Positions 13,131 to 30,823 of a stretch of DNA of 64,000 nucleotides are shown here, in pieces. The notes beneath the pieces were generated by a model that did no database searches, was not told the DNA's origin, and worked only from the letters and a program-made list of their open reading frames with translations. The DNA is from Protula sp. h YS-2021 (Eukaryota > Annelida > Polychaeta > Sabellida > Serpulidae): positions 88,433,720 through 88,497,719 of the forward strand of contig OX457027.1 in NCBI GenBank assembly GCA_949752745.1. Direction: 5' to 3'. Every line of letters starts with the position of its first letter. The stretch's first letter is position 1. A program made the translations under genes and the position numbers.

Positions 13131-14574
13131 ATGTTGAATTCTTATACAACCCCTGCTTAATTTTAGTTCAAAGGGCTGAATTACGATGTACACTAAACTA
13201 AACAAATATACATTAGTTCAACATAAAACGGAAAAATTAATAATAGGCCTCTACAAATAATAGAGTCTTAATAGTCTGTCATAAAATAAAGATTTGGACG
13301 TTCTGCCTATTACAGACACAAATATGGAAAACCATTCAATATGTTCTCCAGAGCTAATCGTATATCGAAGAATGTCTATTTTAGACAGGCGTCACCCGAT
13401 GACTTAGTCAGTGTAAGTAGCGCGATTGGAGTAATGCATTTTATGCCGTCGTGGGGATTTGTTGCATCTTGGGTTAATGTGGTTCAGCGCTGGTATGGCG
13501 GCGTAAGTATTTATTTAACATAAAACTTTATAGGCTGCTGTGGTTAAATCAGTTGTTAAACATAACATTTATGTATGAAGGAGTACTTCTGCTAATACAG
13601 CATTTATCTTTTAAAACACAAACCCACAAAACATGTCATACAAATAAGGGATATAACTTGAAGTTTGATCAAATTATATAGTTCACACTTGTAGATCATG
13701 CTATGTAAGTTTCTGACATGTCTCTGTGCTGACGTTATAGAAATTTTCAGTGTAGAAGTGCAGGAGAGTGCAAGAAACATAGCACGTTATATGGCCATGC
13801 AGATAATTTTACATGTATGACCGCTCGTTGTGCTTGGTAATGTTTTGTTTATTTGTGGCTTAGGAACGCAATACATTTCAAGCTGTCTTGAGCACAGATG
13901 GCACACATTCATTTGTTATTTTTAACTATGAAACGATTAACTGGACTTCTTCCGCCACCATTATACCGATATCCGTGTTTTTTCAGGTAAATAATTTTTG
14001 TTTGCTTACACTGCGCAGTCAAGTCAACGGTAAACTGTCAACCACTACTGTATAAAAGACTGGCTGAAAGATCCAATACATTTTTGTTTTTAACTGAGAA
14101 AAGTAAAAAAGTTTATCAGTAAAGCTTTTGATAACTACTTGAAACAAAGCCTGTTGTAGTAAAAGAATAACTAGAATAACGTCGAATAACGTCAAGTTTT
14201 AAAAAGCATATATAATGAGAGTAGTAATATCTTTCAAAAGTTATGTTTTATTGTATGTTCCAAATAAAGCAGTTACAATACATATACAATAGCCTAAAAT
14301 TTCGGCATGCATCACCCTGAACAAAAGCAATAAGCACATACATCTGTGAGAGAAATGTTTTAATTATTAAAAATCAGGTTGGATTTGATGCTGGCGACGG
14401 ACAAAATTACTATGCGCACGAATGGACCCAAACGCCACATACATCAAATTTAACAGTCACCTCCAACGTAGGTATTGACGGACGATATATATATATAAAG
14501 TAGATGGGGACAGGATCGAGGAAGCGCCTTTCCCCGTGAGTGAGTATGCTTTTCTTTTCGTTGATGTTATTTAA

Positions 14575-15372
<798 letters not shown>

Positions 15373-16799
15373 TATATACATATATATATATTGTTATTCT
15401 TGGGACATAGTGCTAAAGCAATTGCATTCCAGATGTACTATATAGTGACCTACCACAGGTTAAAGATTAACAGTATAATAATAATAATAATATATGTTGT
15501 TTCAATGCTGTTTAGCTTTGATATGTGGAGGTTCTCCATGCAATGCCAGAGGGACATGTGACTCTAGCGTATGCACTTGTAAGTTTAGTTATGGTGTTCG
15601 GTGTGAACATGTGTATGACTAGTGCGAAAGAGCAAACATCACGTGTAGTAACCGAGGTGTTTGTTCAAACACTGAGGATAACGGCAGCTGGAAATGTTCT
15701 TGTAATCCCCCGGATACAGTGGCAAACAGTGTGAAACGGTGCTGGACTGCAGACTGCCCAGTGTCACTTGTGAATATGGTGGTGAATGTTTACAAACAGG
15801 CAAAGATGGGCCTTGGCACTGTGAGTGTCCTCAAGGAAAACTCAGCGGACACTTTTGTGAAAACAGAAGAGACTGGTGCAACTATGAACAAATAGATTGT
15901 TCTGGAAATAGTGAATGTTCTAACAACGATAAAAACAACGGTTGGAAGTGCACGTATAGACACAGTGGATACAGTGGGAGGGAGTGTAATGTTGTAACAG
16001 ACTGGTGTACAGTATTAGGCGTTGACTGCAGTGGCCGTGGAAACTGCTTAAATACGATTGATAACGACGCATGCGAATGTGTCTCCTTGGAGAATCAACA
16101 AACAGAAAAAACGCCTAGTAAATGCTTTTATTGTTAAAACACAACTAAGAAGTAGTTGTTAATATGTTTAAAGTGTTTTGCAATCATATCCTAAAAATGC
16201 AGTTTAAATTTAACGAGTGTGATGTAAACAGTTTCTCTATCTTTATAGGCGGATAAATTGTTTGCACCATAGGGTCAGAAACAAACAGCAGCATATTTTA
16301 TTTCAAGGGGACTCCAAGCAAACGAGTATTTTATTAATATCTATTTACAGACACAATTGAACAATCCACTTTACATCCGGATGGGATTTATCAAGAGAAG
16401 AGCAGAGAAGAGAACCTAAGCATGTTTATCATGATTGGTGTATTGTTTGGAGTGGTTATTGGTATTTGTTTTGCTATATTGTTGGTCGTATTGAGATACA
16501 ACCATTGTAAAGAGAAGACAGGGGATGGAGAAATAAGCAGATATCATAGTGCTAGCAATGGGTCTGATAATAACGAAGGCCAGAACACATACGAACTGAT
16601 CGACTTAAACACTGGATCAAATTATGAGAGCACTGGAACTGAAAATGGGAGATCATCCGTCTATTTAGAGCCACATTGTGGAGGACATGAAAATCTGCCC
16701 AGTTCTTTAAGAAATAGCGTTGCTATAGAACACGAAGGAAGCACGAGTAGCTCAAATGTATACATGGTCCCACAGTGTGACAATAATTCTTTTGCATGA

Positions 16800-20475
<3,676 letters not shown>

Positions 20476-20481
20476 TATAAG
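20476..20481 (+). promoter_or_regulatory. Possible TATA element of copy C
   Basis: TATAAG at this position is 68 bp before the copy C start codon. The context TATAAGGCAGTTTTGCAAC resembles the equivalent position of copy B, which supports shared promoter ancestry. The transcription start is not known. Confidence 0.4.
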
Positions 20482-20543
20482 GCAGTTTTGCAACAAGGAA
20501 ACTAAATGTTTCACTCTATGTTATTGACTAGAATGGGATAACA

Positions 20544-23500
20544 ATGTCTTCAAATTTTAAGAAACTTCGTAGTTTTATAGTATTGACTGTTGTGTGGCCA
20601 TGCATGAGTCAAATGTTTGACACCTCAGGAAATAAAATGATAAAAACAGATGATGCCTGTACCAACCCAATTAACATTGATAAGTTCCAGTTTTTTGGAA
20701 AATCGCAGTCCACAGTTTTGGTAAGTATTTCTTTTTAGTCCTGACGGGCTAATTGTAATAACCCAATACAATTATAGGATATGGCTATTCCTCCTTACGG
20801 TATATTTCCAACCGATTCCGCTCAAGTACTAGCATTCAATATACATGTCAGAGACGTATATAATAATTTTGATCTTACAATTATCTACAGCACGCTGTGG
20901 TCTATATCTGTCAACTATTATTATATCAGCGAAAAAACAGCAACACAAAGAGGTCTTCTGACTTCACATAGAATTCCTAAGTTTAATACTTTACTCTTCA
21001 AACACAGCAAACCTGTTTATTCAGATGTCTCACTTCATACATAGATTCAGTGATCTGAAACTTCGCATTTTCTTTCCCTCATTTCATACTTATAACTTTT
21101 AAAATTAGAACATAAACAATTTAGCTTATTTTTATCTTATCAAAAAATCTAAATAGACAGTTTGAATAGACATAAATCCTATTTGATCCATATTATTTAA
21201 TAGCAGAGGAAAAATCATCCATGTGCACGTTGTATGCATCTATTGTCAATACGGTGGATAGCAAAGGTCTAGTGCTTACTTTGAAGCCATTATTAACATA
21301 GGTCTTTTGCGGATGTAACAACGGGATCACATCAAAATAATTGTTGAACTTTTCAGAAGGCAACATATATCAAAACATATTTCACTTCAAATATTATCTA
21401 GCAAAAAGAGCAAATATTGTAATGACTGCATCAACGGGATCATATCAAAATAATTGCTGACCTTTTCAATAGATAACATATCTCAAAATTCTCACTTCAA
21501 CTATGAAATTGCAAAAAATAGCAAATAGCATAGTAGCACAATTGTAGATAGTAAAGTAGTAAAATTAGCATAAAATGTGAAAAGTCTGACTTCACTATTC
21601 ATACGTTGCGTTTACAAAGAGTGAATTATAATTTTAGAATTTTCAAATTGGCCGCTTCGAGGAAATGTAAAATTTCGTAATTAGCATTGTGAAGCGCAAA
21701 GTTTAACGTTTCAAAACCTCATTGCTATACAGATTTAATAATAATCTGTATTAAACAAGTAATATTGTGTGAAAGCGTTAAGCCTTTTCAGTCACACACA
21801 ATGGAATCACACCTTTTGAAAGGAAACCCCTTTAGAAGTAAATTTATTAGTTGTACGGGGCATATTATTTTAATTTATAGTTATTTATCACTGCCATTAT
21901 ATTTTTGTATCTATTTTGGTGGGTTGTTTGTAAGTGGGTTGTTTGTTTACTCTCAGACGCTAAAGTTACACTGACGAAAGATTCTGAAGTATGCAGGGAA
22001 GGAACGGGGAATCGTGGACACTCATTAATTACACTGAGGTGGAAAGATCTAGAACGCTACTATCTCTACAAAATCCCCCTTATCAAAAGAAAAAAAACAT
22101 TACCCTTACGTTTACAGTGCTTATCAGATTTACCCTGCTCGTTATTGAAACTAACGATTACATGAAGACTATTCCTGATTCTAATCGTATAGCATTTTAA
22201 AAAATTGATCATTTACACAAACTTAATTGCATTAATAACGTTTTTTATTTTACTAAAAAAAATTAAAATGTACCAAGACATCAGTAAAAAGGGTAGACTA
22301 CTTCTGAACTCGGACTGAATCTGAGGGTTATTCGTTCTCACTGTATTTAGCCATTTTTAAAAATCACAGTTTATTTAATCCCAACACTTCTACGGAATAT
22401 GTACATAGGCGTGTGAGCCTTTTCTACACGAATGATGCGTCTGGGTTGGTCGCTGATAACAGTGTTTTCTGTCATTGTCGGTTTCGATGCTGTTACCTCC
22501 GTTCTTATTTGTGATGGCCTTGGCTTGCTATATCTTCATCGCCTATATATTTCCCTGCCTTTTTCTGTCAATTTGGGGTTTCAAGTGGATCCTGTTTCTT
22601 CTGTACAGCTTGTCGTCTGTACTAACGACATACGAGCGATCTGTCAGTGTCTGCTCCATTGCTGCTGGACGCCATGGTATTCCTGTGGTTTTGTTATTTC
22701 TATTGTACACTGGATGACCGGGACTTAATTCTGGAAGGGGTCTGGCTTTTTTATCAAAATGTTGTTTGACTTTCTGACGTTTTAGGCGCATCTTTTCGGC
22801 GACGCCACGGCAGACTTCTGGTTGCAATAATTCCCTTGCAGTCATCAGCAACGTATTTGTGTGATGGGACATAAGTAGCTGGGCTGGCGATAGGTTGATT
22901 CCTTCTGATGGGATGTTGTGCCAGTCTACTAGCAGTGAAGTTGGAGTTTGACTGTTTTGCTTTTTTCAGCAGTTGTTTAGCGATTTTAATATGTGCCTCC
23001 ACTTTTCAATTTTCTTGTGAATGCAGCGGACTCATTGTGACATGCTTAATTTCCCATCCACTGCAGAAATTGGCAAACTCATCACTGACTTTATTCGGGC
23101 AGTTATCGCTTATCAGTTTGTTCACAGTGCCATATCGCCCTAAATTGGGTTCTACGTCAGCGATAATATCTTTTGAGGTGGTAGAACATAGACGATCAAT
23201 TTCGAAGAAGTCTGAAAAATACTCCACGGTAATGACGTATCTTTACTACCGCAGTGGAACACATCAATGGCTATTTTCTCCCATAGTCTTGACGGGATAT
23301 CTGGCGTTTGCAATGGTTCCTGTTCATTTTTGGTGGAATTTTCTTGGCAAATGCTGCATTCTGCCACCCGTTGTTTGATATCCATATACATTCAAGGTCA
23401 ATATAATATGTCCTTTGTTTTGCGCACGCACGTGTCAATTCCTATGTACGAAGTATGAATTGTTTACAGCATAACACTTCTCATAGCCGCAGGGATGATA

Positions 23501-26500
23501 ATCATCATGCCTTTAAAGAGTGCCCCGTTGTTGACGCTTATCTCTTCACGGAGATCCCAGAACTGATGATTAACGCGGCCGCCTCTTCTTTGCTATCTGG
23601 CCACCCACTTAACATCGTAGTCTTTAGGGTTTGAAGCTGCGGGTCACGTTGGATTTTACGTAATGTACAGTCCGTCATTTTTGGTACATAGTCGGTGAAA
23701 TTCATTTCTTCGATGTGTTTATAAAACACATCGTAGTGCTGCTTGGGCTTCTGTGTACTCTGTGGCAGTTGCATTCTGCTAAGAAAATCGAAAATGTACA
23801 TAGTTTCACCCTGCTTGTATTTGCCATCCAGATTGAATTGGTGCAATCTCTGTTATCTCTTCAGAGCGGAGAGTAACCTTTTCTGGAAAATCGTCTCCAA
23901 TGGCTTGTTGTCACTTTCCACCGTTGTGACCTCTCGCTTACAAGACAAATATTGACCATACTTGTCACAACTAAAGCAGATCGCTAGATCGCATATCTCT
24001 GTTCGGTTGGAGTCAGCGCTCGAGCTGCAAAGGAAATAGGCTGTTCAAATAGGTTCACTGTGTGAGTGATTGAGAAACAGGAGTCATCACTAGACTCCTG
24101 ACACTCAACGAAGTACGCGCGTTTTTTTGTCTTTGTGTCTCTTTGTTTTGGTCATGCCCTCCCCTGGATTTTGTCTGTTTTCGCCAACCGTCACCTTTAC
24201 ACACCATACTGCCATGGAATATGATTTCGTTCCCCACACTGTTTTGCTGAACGTTGGGTAATTTGTTTTACATCACACGTGCACTTTTAGACAGTATTTG
24301 CGGGATTTTTTGCTGACCTTTTCGTCTGTCTCTTCGCAAAACTAGTGACTTCGTCCGAATCTGGGAGGTCGTAGCCTCACTGGCGCGCAACATGTTTATT
24401 GCCGTATTGAGGTCCAGTTTCTTTTCACGGAACATCCTTACTCGTGCGGCCTTGTCTTTGGTCCCCAGCACCAACCTGTCACGAAGTAAACTGTCTTCTG
24501 ACGCCGGCTCGAAATTGCACGATTTGACCAGCTGGCGTAAATGCATTACCCACTGATCCACCATTTCGTGGGGGGCCTGATCTCGCGTGTAGAACAGATA
24601 GCGCTCGTAAATTTCGTTTCGAGTTGGAACGAAGTAATTTTTCAGCGCATTTAAACACTTTTTGGGGTTGGTTTTGTCTTCTTCAGAGAAGGTCAGACTC
24701 ATAAATGTGAAGACAATCCTTACCTATCACCGCACGTAACGACGCAACACGAACTGAGTCTTCCTTTGCGTTCAATCCTGTGGCGACCTCGTAATCTTAC
24801 CATTGATCGCGGAAAGATTGCCAGTTGGTGACCATGTCACTTTTCACCTCCATACTACTGGGTACAGGAAAGTTTATCGCCATCCTTTTATCTTGTTCAG
24901 TCACCAATTTTTAGAATATCCTTTTTTTAATTACTCCAAACGTGGCTGAATGCAACAGTTTTAAGCTCCACGTGAAAATTGAATCTGTTCGCTAATAGAA
25001 CAGATATGTTTGCTTATACACACACTATTCTTATCCAGAAACATATAGCCACATCTGACACCATGGTTTAGTTGGTTGTTTGTAAGATTCCAATAAAACT
25101 AGAAATATTTCTGAAAAAACTGTAGTGAATACGGTCTTTGCTATTTAAAAAAACGGATAAAATGCATGTACTTTAAGGTTTGCATCAATGGAATAATAAC
25201 ATTTCAAGGCGGAATTCTTCCAGTTACTCTTATTCCTATTCCAATAGCATGGTACCCAATGATTGCACCATTTTGGTCTGACATTGATACGTCTCTGGGG
25301 GGTGATGTCTACTACAGGTAGCATTTCAATATTTAAATGTTTTACATACTTGCAAAGTGAACCGAAATTTTGAGTTATTTCTTCTTTAATATTATATATG
25401 CATCATTAATTCATAATGTTTATATTTCAACTTAAAGTTAAATAGTGGTGTCTTTTAAAAGGTTCTCAGAAAAGAACCGAATAATTTTATTATAATATTT
25501 AAAATTAGAAAGGCATCAGCTGATGACTTAATAACTATTAAAAGTGCTATTGGTATGAGTGATTTCACTCCGACGTGGGGCTTGATTGTGTCTTGGATAG
25601 ACGTTGTTCAGCGCTGGTATGGTGGCGTAAGTATATCTCAAACATATGTATAATTTTTGTGTGGTAAATATATTTCGCAGAATATTTAAAGAAGTAAATA
25701 AGCGTATAAACTAAAAAGATAATAAAAACGGTTTAGCATTATTTCAGACAAGAAAGTAACATTCATTAGTCATTGTTGTCTAAATAGTAAAGACTCATTG
25801 CAACTTATTTAAGTTGCTAAACGAGACCGGAAGAGAGGGTATTTACTGTTAAATACTTTTGTGAACTTATGCCTCAGGAAGAAAACACATTTCAAGCTGC
25901 CTTGAGCACAGATGGTACCAACTCATTTGTTATTTTTAACTACGAAAATATTACTTGGACTTCTTCCTCTACCATTGTACCTCAACCGGTCTATGCACAG
26001 GTAAGGTGTGTTATTTGGGACCTATGTCGTTGAAAAGCACATATTTGAAAGATATTGCTCCATAATTATATTGGCATTTTAAGAAATTAAACTTTTTAAA
26101 CTTCTACATGGGACACAATTGTGGTTTGGTTGAAAAGGTAGGATTTGATGCAGGAAATACTAGGAATTACTTCACACATGAGTGGTCTCAATCACGTCAC
26201 ACTTCAAACCTGACAACTACATCCAATGTGGATATCGCTGGTAGATACATATATAAAGTGGATGGTGTGCAAATCATGCCAGCACCTTTCTCTCTGTGTA
26301 AGTATGTTTCCACACACAAATACTCGAACACATGCATGTTCACGTGGATATATGATTATAGAGCGAAACATTAAATAACATATGTACCTTAAGACAAATA
26401 ATTGCTCACTGCAAGAATGCAAAGGTATATAGCATCATCGTGCAACCTACAGAGATCGTTTGGAACATAATAATATAGGAAATAATATACCTATACTTTA

Positions 26501-28581
26501 AACATATATTTTCAAATAGTTTGATCTATAAAACATAAAAGTATAAAAATATAAATATAAACTGTAAATGACAGCTTTAGAATTAGTAATATCCATTTGT
26601 CATCTTTTTCAATACGTACAAACGTCTTTTCCCAGAAATACGATTCAGACAACAGTGTCAACGTACACAGTTTAAAACCTTTTGAATTTTAAGTCCTTAA
26701 TCAGTTAAATGCTTTGCATCTGTAACATTTTCTACAGAATCAATGTTCTATGTGTTTTTGTAATATTAAATATAAAGGCAATAGTGAGTACATAATAAAT
26801 TTATATTATATTTTAGCATTAAATAATTTCATAAGTTACACATCAAGATTGAATAAAATTGCAGATTTATGTGTAAGAACTTTCATCTAGCTGACATTTG
26901 CACTTGTTAAAAACCATTTGATTATAAATTTGGTTTTTCGTATAGTCATAGAAGGACTTTGTGCAGAGATTTTGTAAAAGAAATGTTATTTAAAATTGAA
27001 TAACGGTAAAATTTCTTGTATTTCTAAACTATGTAGTTAAGTAACAAATGGCATCATGCATAAAATCATAGCAGTGAGGATGACAGCGAGAGACTGATTA
27101 CAAAAAAGTTCTGTTTTAGCTTTGATGTGTGGTAATCCTCCGTGCAATGGCAGAGGCACTTGTGGTTCCGACGGTTGTACTTGCATCTTGAGTCATGGCT
27201 TACAGTGTGAACACTTGTACGAGTGGTGCAAGCAATTAAACATTACCTGTAGTAACCGAGGTGTTTGTTCAAACACGGATGATAACAGCGGCTGGAAATG
27301 TTCTTGTAATCATCCGGGGTATAGTGGCGATCAGTGTGAAACGGTTTTGGACTGTAGACTCCCCAGAGTCACTTGTGAATATGATGGTGAATGTTTGCAA
27401 GCAGGCAACGATGAGCCCTGGAAATGTGTGTGTCCTCAAGGGGGATACAGCGGACACTTTTGTGAAAACAGAAGAGACTGGTGCAGCTATGAGCAAATAG
27501 ATTGTTCTGGAAATGGTATTTGTTCTAACAATAACGAAAACAACGGTTGGGAGTGCACGTGTAGACACAGTGGGTACAGTGGCAGAACGTGTGATGTTGT
27601 AACAGATTGGTGTACAGCATTAAGTGTTGACTGCGGTAGTCGTGGAACCTGCTCAAATACGATTGATAACGACGCATATGAATGCTCAAAAGACGAACTG
27701 ACAGAGCAACCGACAACGGGTAAACCTTTTCAGATATTCTTGTGCTGCATCAAATTACACATTTCCGGATGTTTCTTTTTTAAATTAATTGCTGAAGAGG
27801 CAATAGGAACTTTTACCTTTCGATTAACTCTGATAAACTCTTTCTCAAACTGTTTCCTTATTCACATGTGATTCCAATTATTTATTAGGCTTAGTCCGTA
27901 AAATCAATCTACAATTGTTTAGGCAAATAAATATTATAGCGGAACATTAAAAAATGTGATAGAAAGCTACACATAATTTCCAGTGTAAAAGCTAAATAAC
28001 AAGGTGAATCGTTATGTCTTCTGCTTTCAGAAAAAACTAAAACAACAACAGAATTTAGAGAAGTAAATAATCCTGTAAATGGAAGCATGAACATTTTTAT
28101 CATGATTGGAGTATTACTTGTAGTCGTAGTTTGTGTGTGTGTTGCCATTTTAATTATTGTATTGAAATCAAACTATTGTACAAAGAAAAGAAAAGATATC
28201 CAAAACAACAGAAGTCAAGGCCGTAGTGATGAGTCAGTTGATAACGAAGATCAGAATCCATATGAAGTTATTAATACAAATTCCGGATCATGTTTTAATC
28301 TCACTAGGATTAGTGATGGGAGCACCAGTGGCTATTTGCATGCTCATTGTGGACACAACCATTTACCCAGTTCAGGAGCACAGGGACAAGTTAGACCGAG
28401 AAGCTCAAATATATATGACAGCATTGGAAGTAATAGCGTTGCAGAACAGCAAGAAGGTAGTGCAAATAGCTCAGATGCATATTTGTTTCCGCAGTGCCAT
28501 AGTAGTGTCTTGCAAGAGGGTAGCTCGAGCAGCACAAATACATACCTGGTTTCTCAATGCCATGGTGTTAACGAGAGATAG
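20544..28581 (+). CDS. Copy C: NIDO-EGF single-pass membrane protein
   Basis: Seven exons join in phase: 20544-20720, 25178-25317, 25509-25626, 25878-26000, 26138-26297, 27120-27719 and 28031-28581, giving about 622 residues. Residues 1-22 look like a signal peptide. A NIDO domain spans about 84-235 (IAPFWSDID, NTFQAALSTDGTNSFVIFNY, GRYIYKVDG). Exon 6 encodes four six-cysteine EGF-like repeats, about residues 243-400, with the GYSG-CE signature. A fifth is truncated and has Tyr where copy B has the Cys of CEC. A helix at about 461-485 (IMIGVLLVVVVCVCVAILII) precedes a 137-residue tail with YEVI, YDSI, YLFPQC and YLVSQC. The likely role is adhesion, recognition or signalling at the cell surface; the ligand is unknown. 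Intron 1 is 4.5 kb because of a gypsy insertion. This is the only copy here that is intact and also keeps the EGF exon. Confidence 0.85.
22543..23391 (-). pseudogene. Integrase remnant of the gypsy element
   Basis: Three overlapping frames on the - strand show the zinc-binding end (CSICQ), the core with the first Asp (IAIDVFH), a second Asp in SDNCP (usually DNGP), a candidate Glu in VEAHIK, and a basic C-terminal region with RNNKTTGIPWRPA. Frameshifts near 23227 and 23002 and several stops make it non-functional. Confidence 0.75.
23538..24060 (-). pseudogene. RNase H and connection remnant of the gypsy element
   Basis: The - strand reads ALTPTEQRYA, then CDKYGQYLSCKREVTTVESD and NKPLETIFQK, the C-terminal RT/RNase H region. 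A stop follows at about 23850, then HQFNLDGKYKQGETMYIFD and FLSRM. Reverse transcriptase proper is not visible, so this is a fragment. Confidence 0.7.
24268..24884 (-). pseudogene. gag-like remnant of the gypsy element
   Basis: Translated on the - strand, a start near 24884 leads into a capsid-like region with a premature TAA and a frameshift near 24700. The open part (24702-24268) has ERYLFYTRDQ, WVMHLRQLVKSCNF and LRDRLVLGTKD, typical of gypsy Gag in K02A2.6-like elements. No zinc-knuckle CCHC remains. Confidence 0.65.
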
Positions 28582-30253
28582 AAAGTTTGCGCGAGTAGTT
28601 CGACTATATTTTTGTACTTTTATGAGCAAAAATGAAATAGTAGCGAACAAACAAAGAGTCAGTCTTTCGTTAACAACTTGCTAAAATATAAGTTAAACAA
28701 GTAAGTTATTAAACAAAGGATAAAATCAACCATGTATAAAAAACTAGCAATCCTTCACAAAAAATAGTCAAATATTTAAACACACAAACTAAGCAAAAAA
28801 GTAATATGAAAGCAAAGAGTAAATGTATAGTAAATAAATATCAGAACTATAATAAACAATAAAACATGCAAATAATAAACTGTAAACATGCAGCAAACGT
28901 ATGAATGTAATAAGTAAAAAGTAAACTGATAACATCAAGAAAGCAGAAAGCAAATTATGTATGCTAAAATATAAACTAAAAACAATTGAAATATATAGAA
29001 AGCAGTATACTCACTGTAAACTGGTTGTAGTTAAAAGCAAACACATGGTCGGCACTTACGTAGCTAGAAAATAGATAGAAGTAAACATAAACGGCAGAAA
29101 GTAAACTTCAAGCATATAGGAAACATGTAAGAAACATATAGAAACAAAGAGTAAACATATTTTGCATAGATTGGGTGTAGTATGCATACGGCATAAATAT
29201 GGTGAGCACGCACCTCATAGTAGGCAGAGAAAATGCAGAAAACATATAAAAGGCACTTTTTAAAAATTGCTTTATATTTTTGGCATATGATCTATGCAAC
29301 ATTAACAATTTTATAAGACGATATCTTGTTTTATAATGTGGATATTCTGCTGTGAAGCTGCAACTAATTACTTTGCAAAATAATATATGTATGTATGTTA
29401 AATGAAATACATTTGTAAATACATACTGTTGCTTTTGTAAAATTGTACACTGTTCAATAAATTGTGCTTTGCAAAACGGTATTTTGCTTTGCATCTATTA
29501 TCAAGCTAAGTAACAGAACAAAAGCTAGTGACATTACGAGTTACGTGATAAGACAAAAGTATATAGAGACCTCACGTCATGGAATGTTATCAATTCCACC
29601 TATTTGCATGCTGAAAAGTCAATACGGAACACAGTCAAATGGCAAGCAAATAATACCAATGATAATGATCACCTTCAGAAAGACACGAATAGTCTGTTTT
29701 TATACATGCAAATGTTTCGGATTTTTTTCAAGGCACTGCAAGATACAAGAATATATAAAAAAACAAAACCGTGAAGAATTTTTTAAAGGGTCCAAAGAAG
29801 GGGAGTGGGACGAGCAGGAACCGTAAGGCTATTAAAGGTTTCTGCATCCTTGAACGTTATCACTCGTAACAAAAGAATCAACACTGAAAGGAAAGCAAAC
29901 AAAGAGAGAACTTACGTATTGTTTTTAAAAAATAAACAATGCCCTGGTACAATACAAGAATACACGAATGCCGTGCAGATCACGAAATGGTGGCAGCTCA
30001 TGCATAGAATAGATCAATCGGCTCATTTTTTTCACGCGTATCGTCACGCGTATCGTGATCAGTGTGTACAGCCGACTTAAGCTTGTGTCATTTACGAATG
30101 ACACTGATATATGTATATATTTAACCAGTTGTATCGTGTCACCCCGTATTTATTACAGAATATTAAGTCAGAGGTATGTCCGAAAAATAACTTCTATTTT
30201 CTTCACAAGCCATTCCGAATATATTAACTTTTATTCTGCATCAAAACAAAAAT

Positions 30254-30256
<3 letters not shown>
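28582..30256. other. 3' flank of copy C, AT-rich, no gene seen
   Basis: A-rich sequence with many AGTAAAC/AGCAAA-like words. AATAAA words occur near 28840-28860 and could serve polyadenylation of copy C. The ORFs at 29.5-30.2 kb show no recognisable domain. Confidence 0.4.

Positions 30257-30290
<34 letters not shown>
30257..30290. repeat. Poly(A) tract
   Basis: Thirty-four uninterrupted A residues. It could be the tail of a retroposed sequence, but no source or target duplication was found. Confidence 0.9.
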
Positions 30291-30292
<2 letters not shown>

Positions 30293-30544
30293 AGGTTACT
30301 ATTTTCTGGCTTACTCATTTTAAATTGTTAAGTATGTTTTAGGTCTACTTCAGTGACAAAACTACTAACAAATTTGCGTTAATTTATATTGTTGGGATTA
30401 TCTAATATCTGTTTTTTTTTTGGGGGGGGGGGGAGATTAACCTCATTGTCATATTCTTCCTTTCAGTGCCATGACACATTCTGTGAAGTTCTGTAATTGA
30501 ACTTCACTCTATATAACAACTTCTTGTTTAAACGCTACAAATTC

Positions 30545-30800
30545 TCTTGTCACTGAAGAAGGTCATTGATGAAGTTCATGTGAACTCAGTGTTATGTGTC
30601 ATCGCAACACTGATTCTGTAGTCATGGATGAAGGTCATGTGACGTCAGCGTTATGTGTCATCGGAACATAGATTTTATAGTCATTGATGGTCATGTAGGT
30701 CACTCAGTCAAACGTCAGTGTTATGTGTCATCGGGACATACATTCTCTAGGCATTGATGAAGGTCATGTGGCGTCAGTTTTATGTGTCATCAGTAGTAGG
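30545..30800. repeat. ~60-bp tandem repeat, about four copies
   Basis: Units carry GTTATGTGTCATCG, ACAT-GATT-T-TAGTCATTGATG and AAGGTCATGTG-CGTCAG. The array directly abuts the left arm of the inverted-repeat element at 30824. Confidence 0.7.
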
Positions 30801-30823
30801 GAATTGGGTCTTTTATCTGTCTC

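Larger units (their letters stand above)
22430..24900 (-). mobile_element. Decayed Ty3/gypsy-type retrotransposon in intron 1 of copy C
   Basis: On the - strand the order is gag-like, RNase H, then integrase, which is gypsy (Metaviridae) order. Protease and most of reverse transcriptase are missing: only about 0.2 kb separates gag-like from RNase H sequence. Each region is broken by stops or frameshifts. I could not identify LTRs or a target duplication, so the boundaries are those of the recognisable coding remnants. It lies antisense to its host gene. Confidence 0.8.

Noticed and set aside
29464..30290. Retroposed sequence ending in the poly(A) tract
   Set aside because: The poly(A) is clear, but I found no target duplication and no similarity of the upstream frames to any gene.
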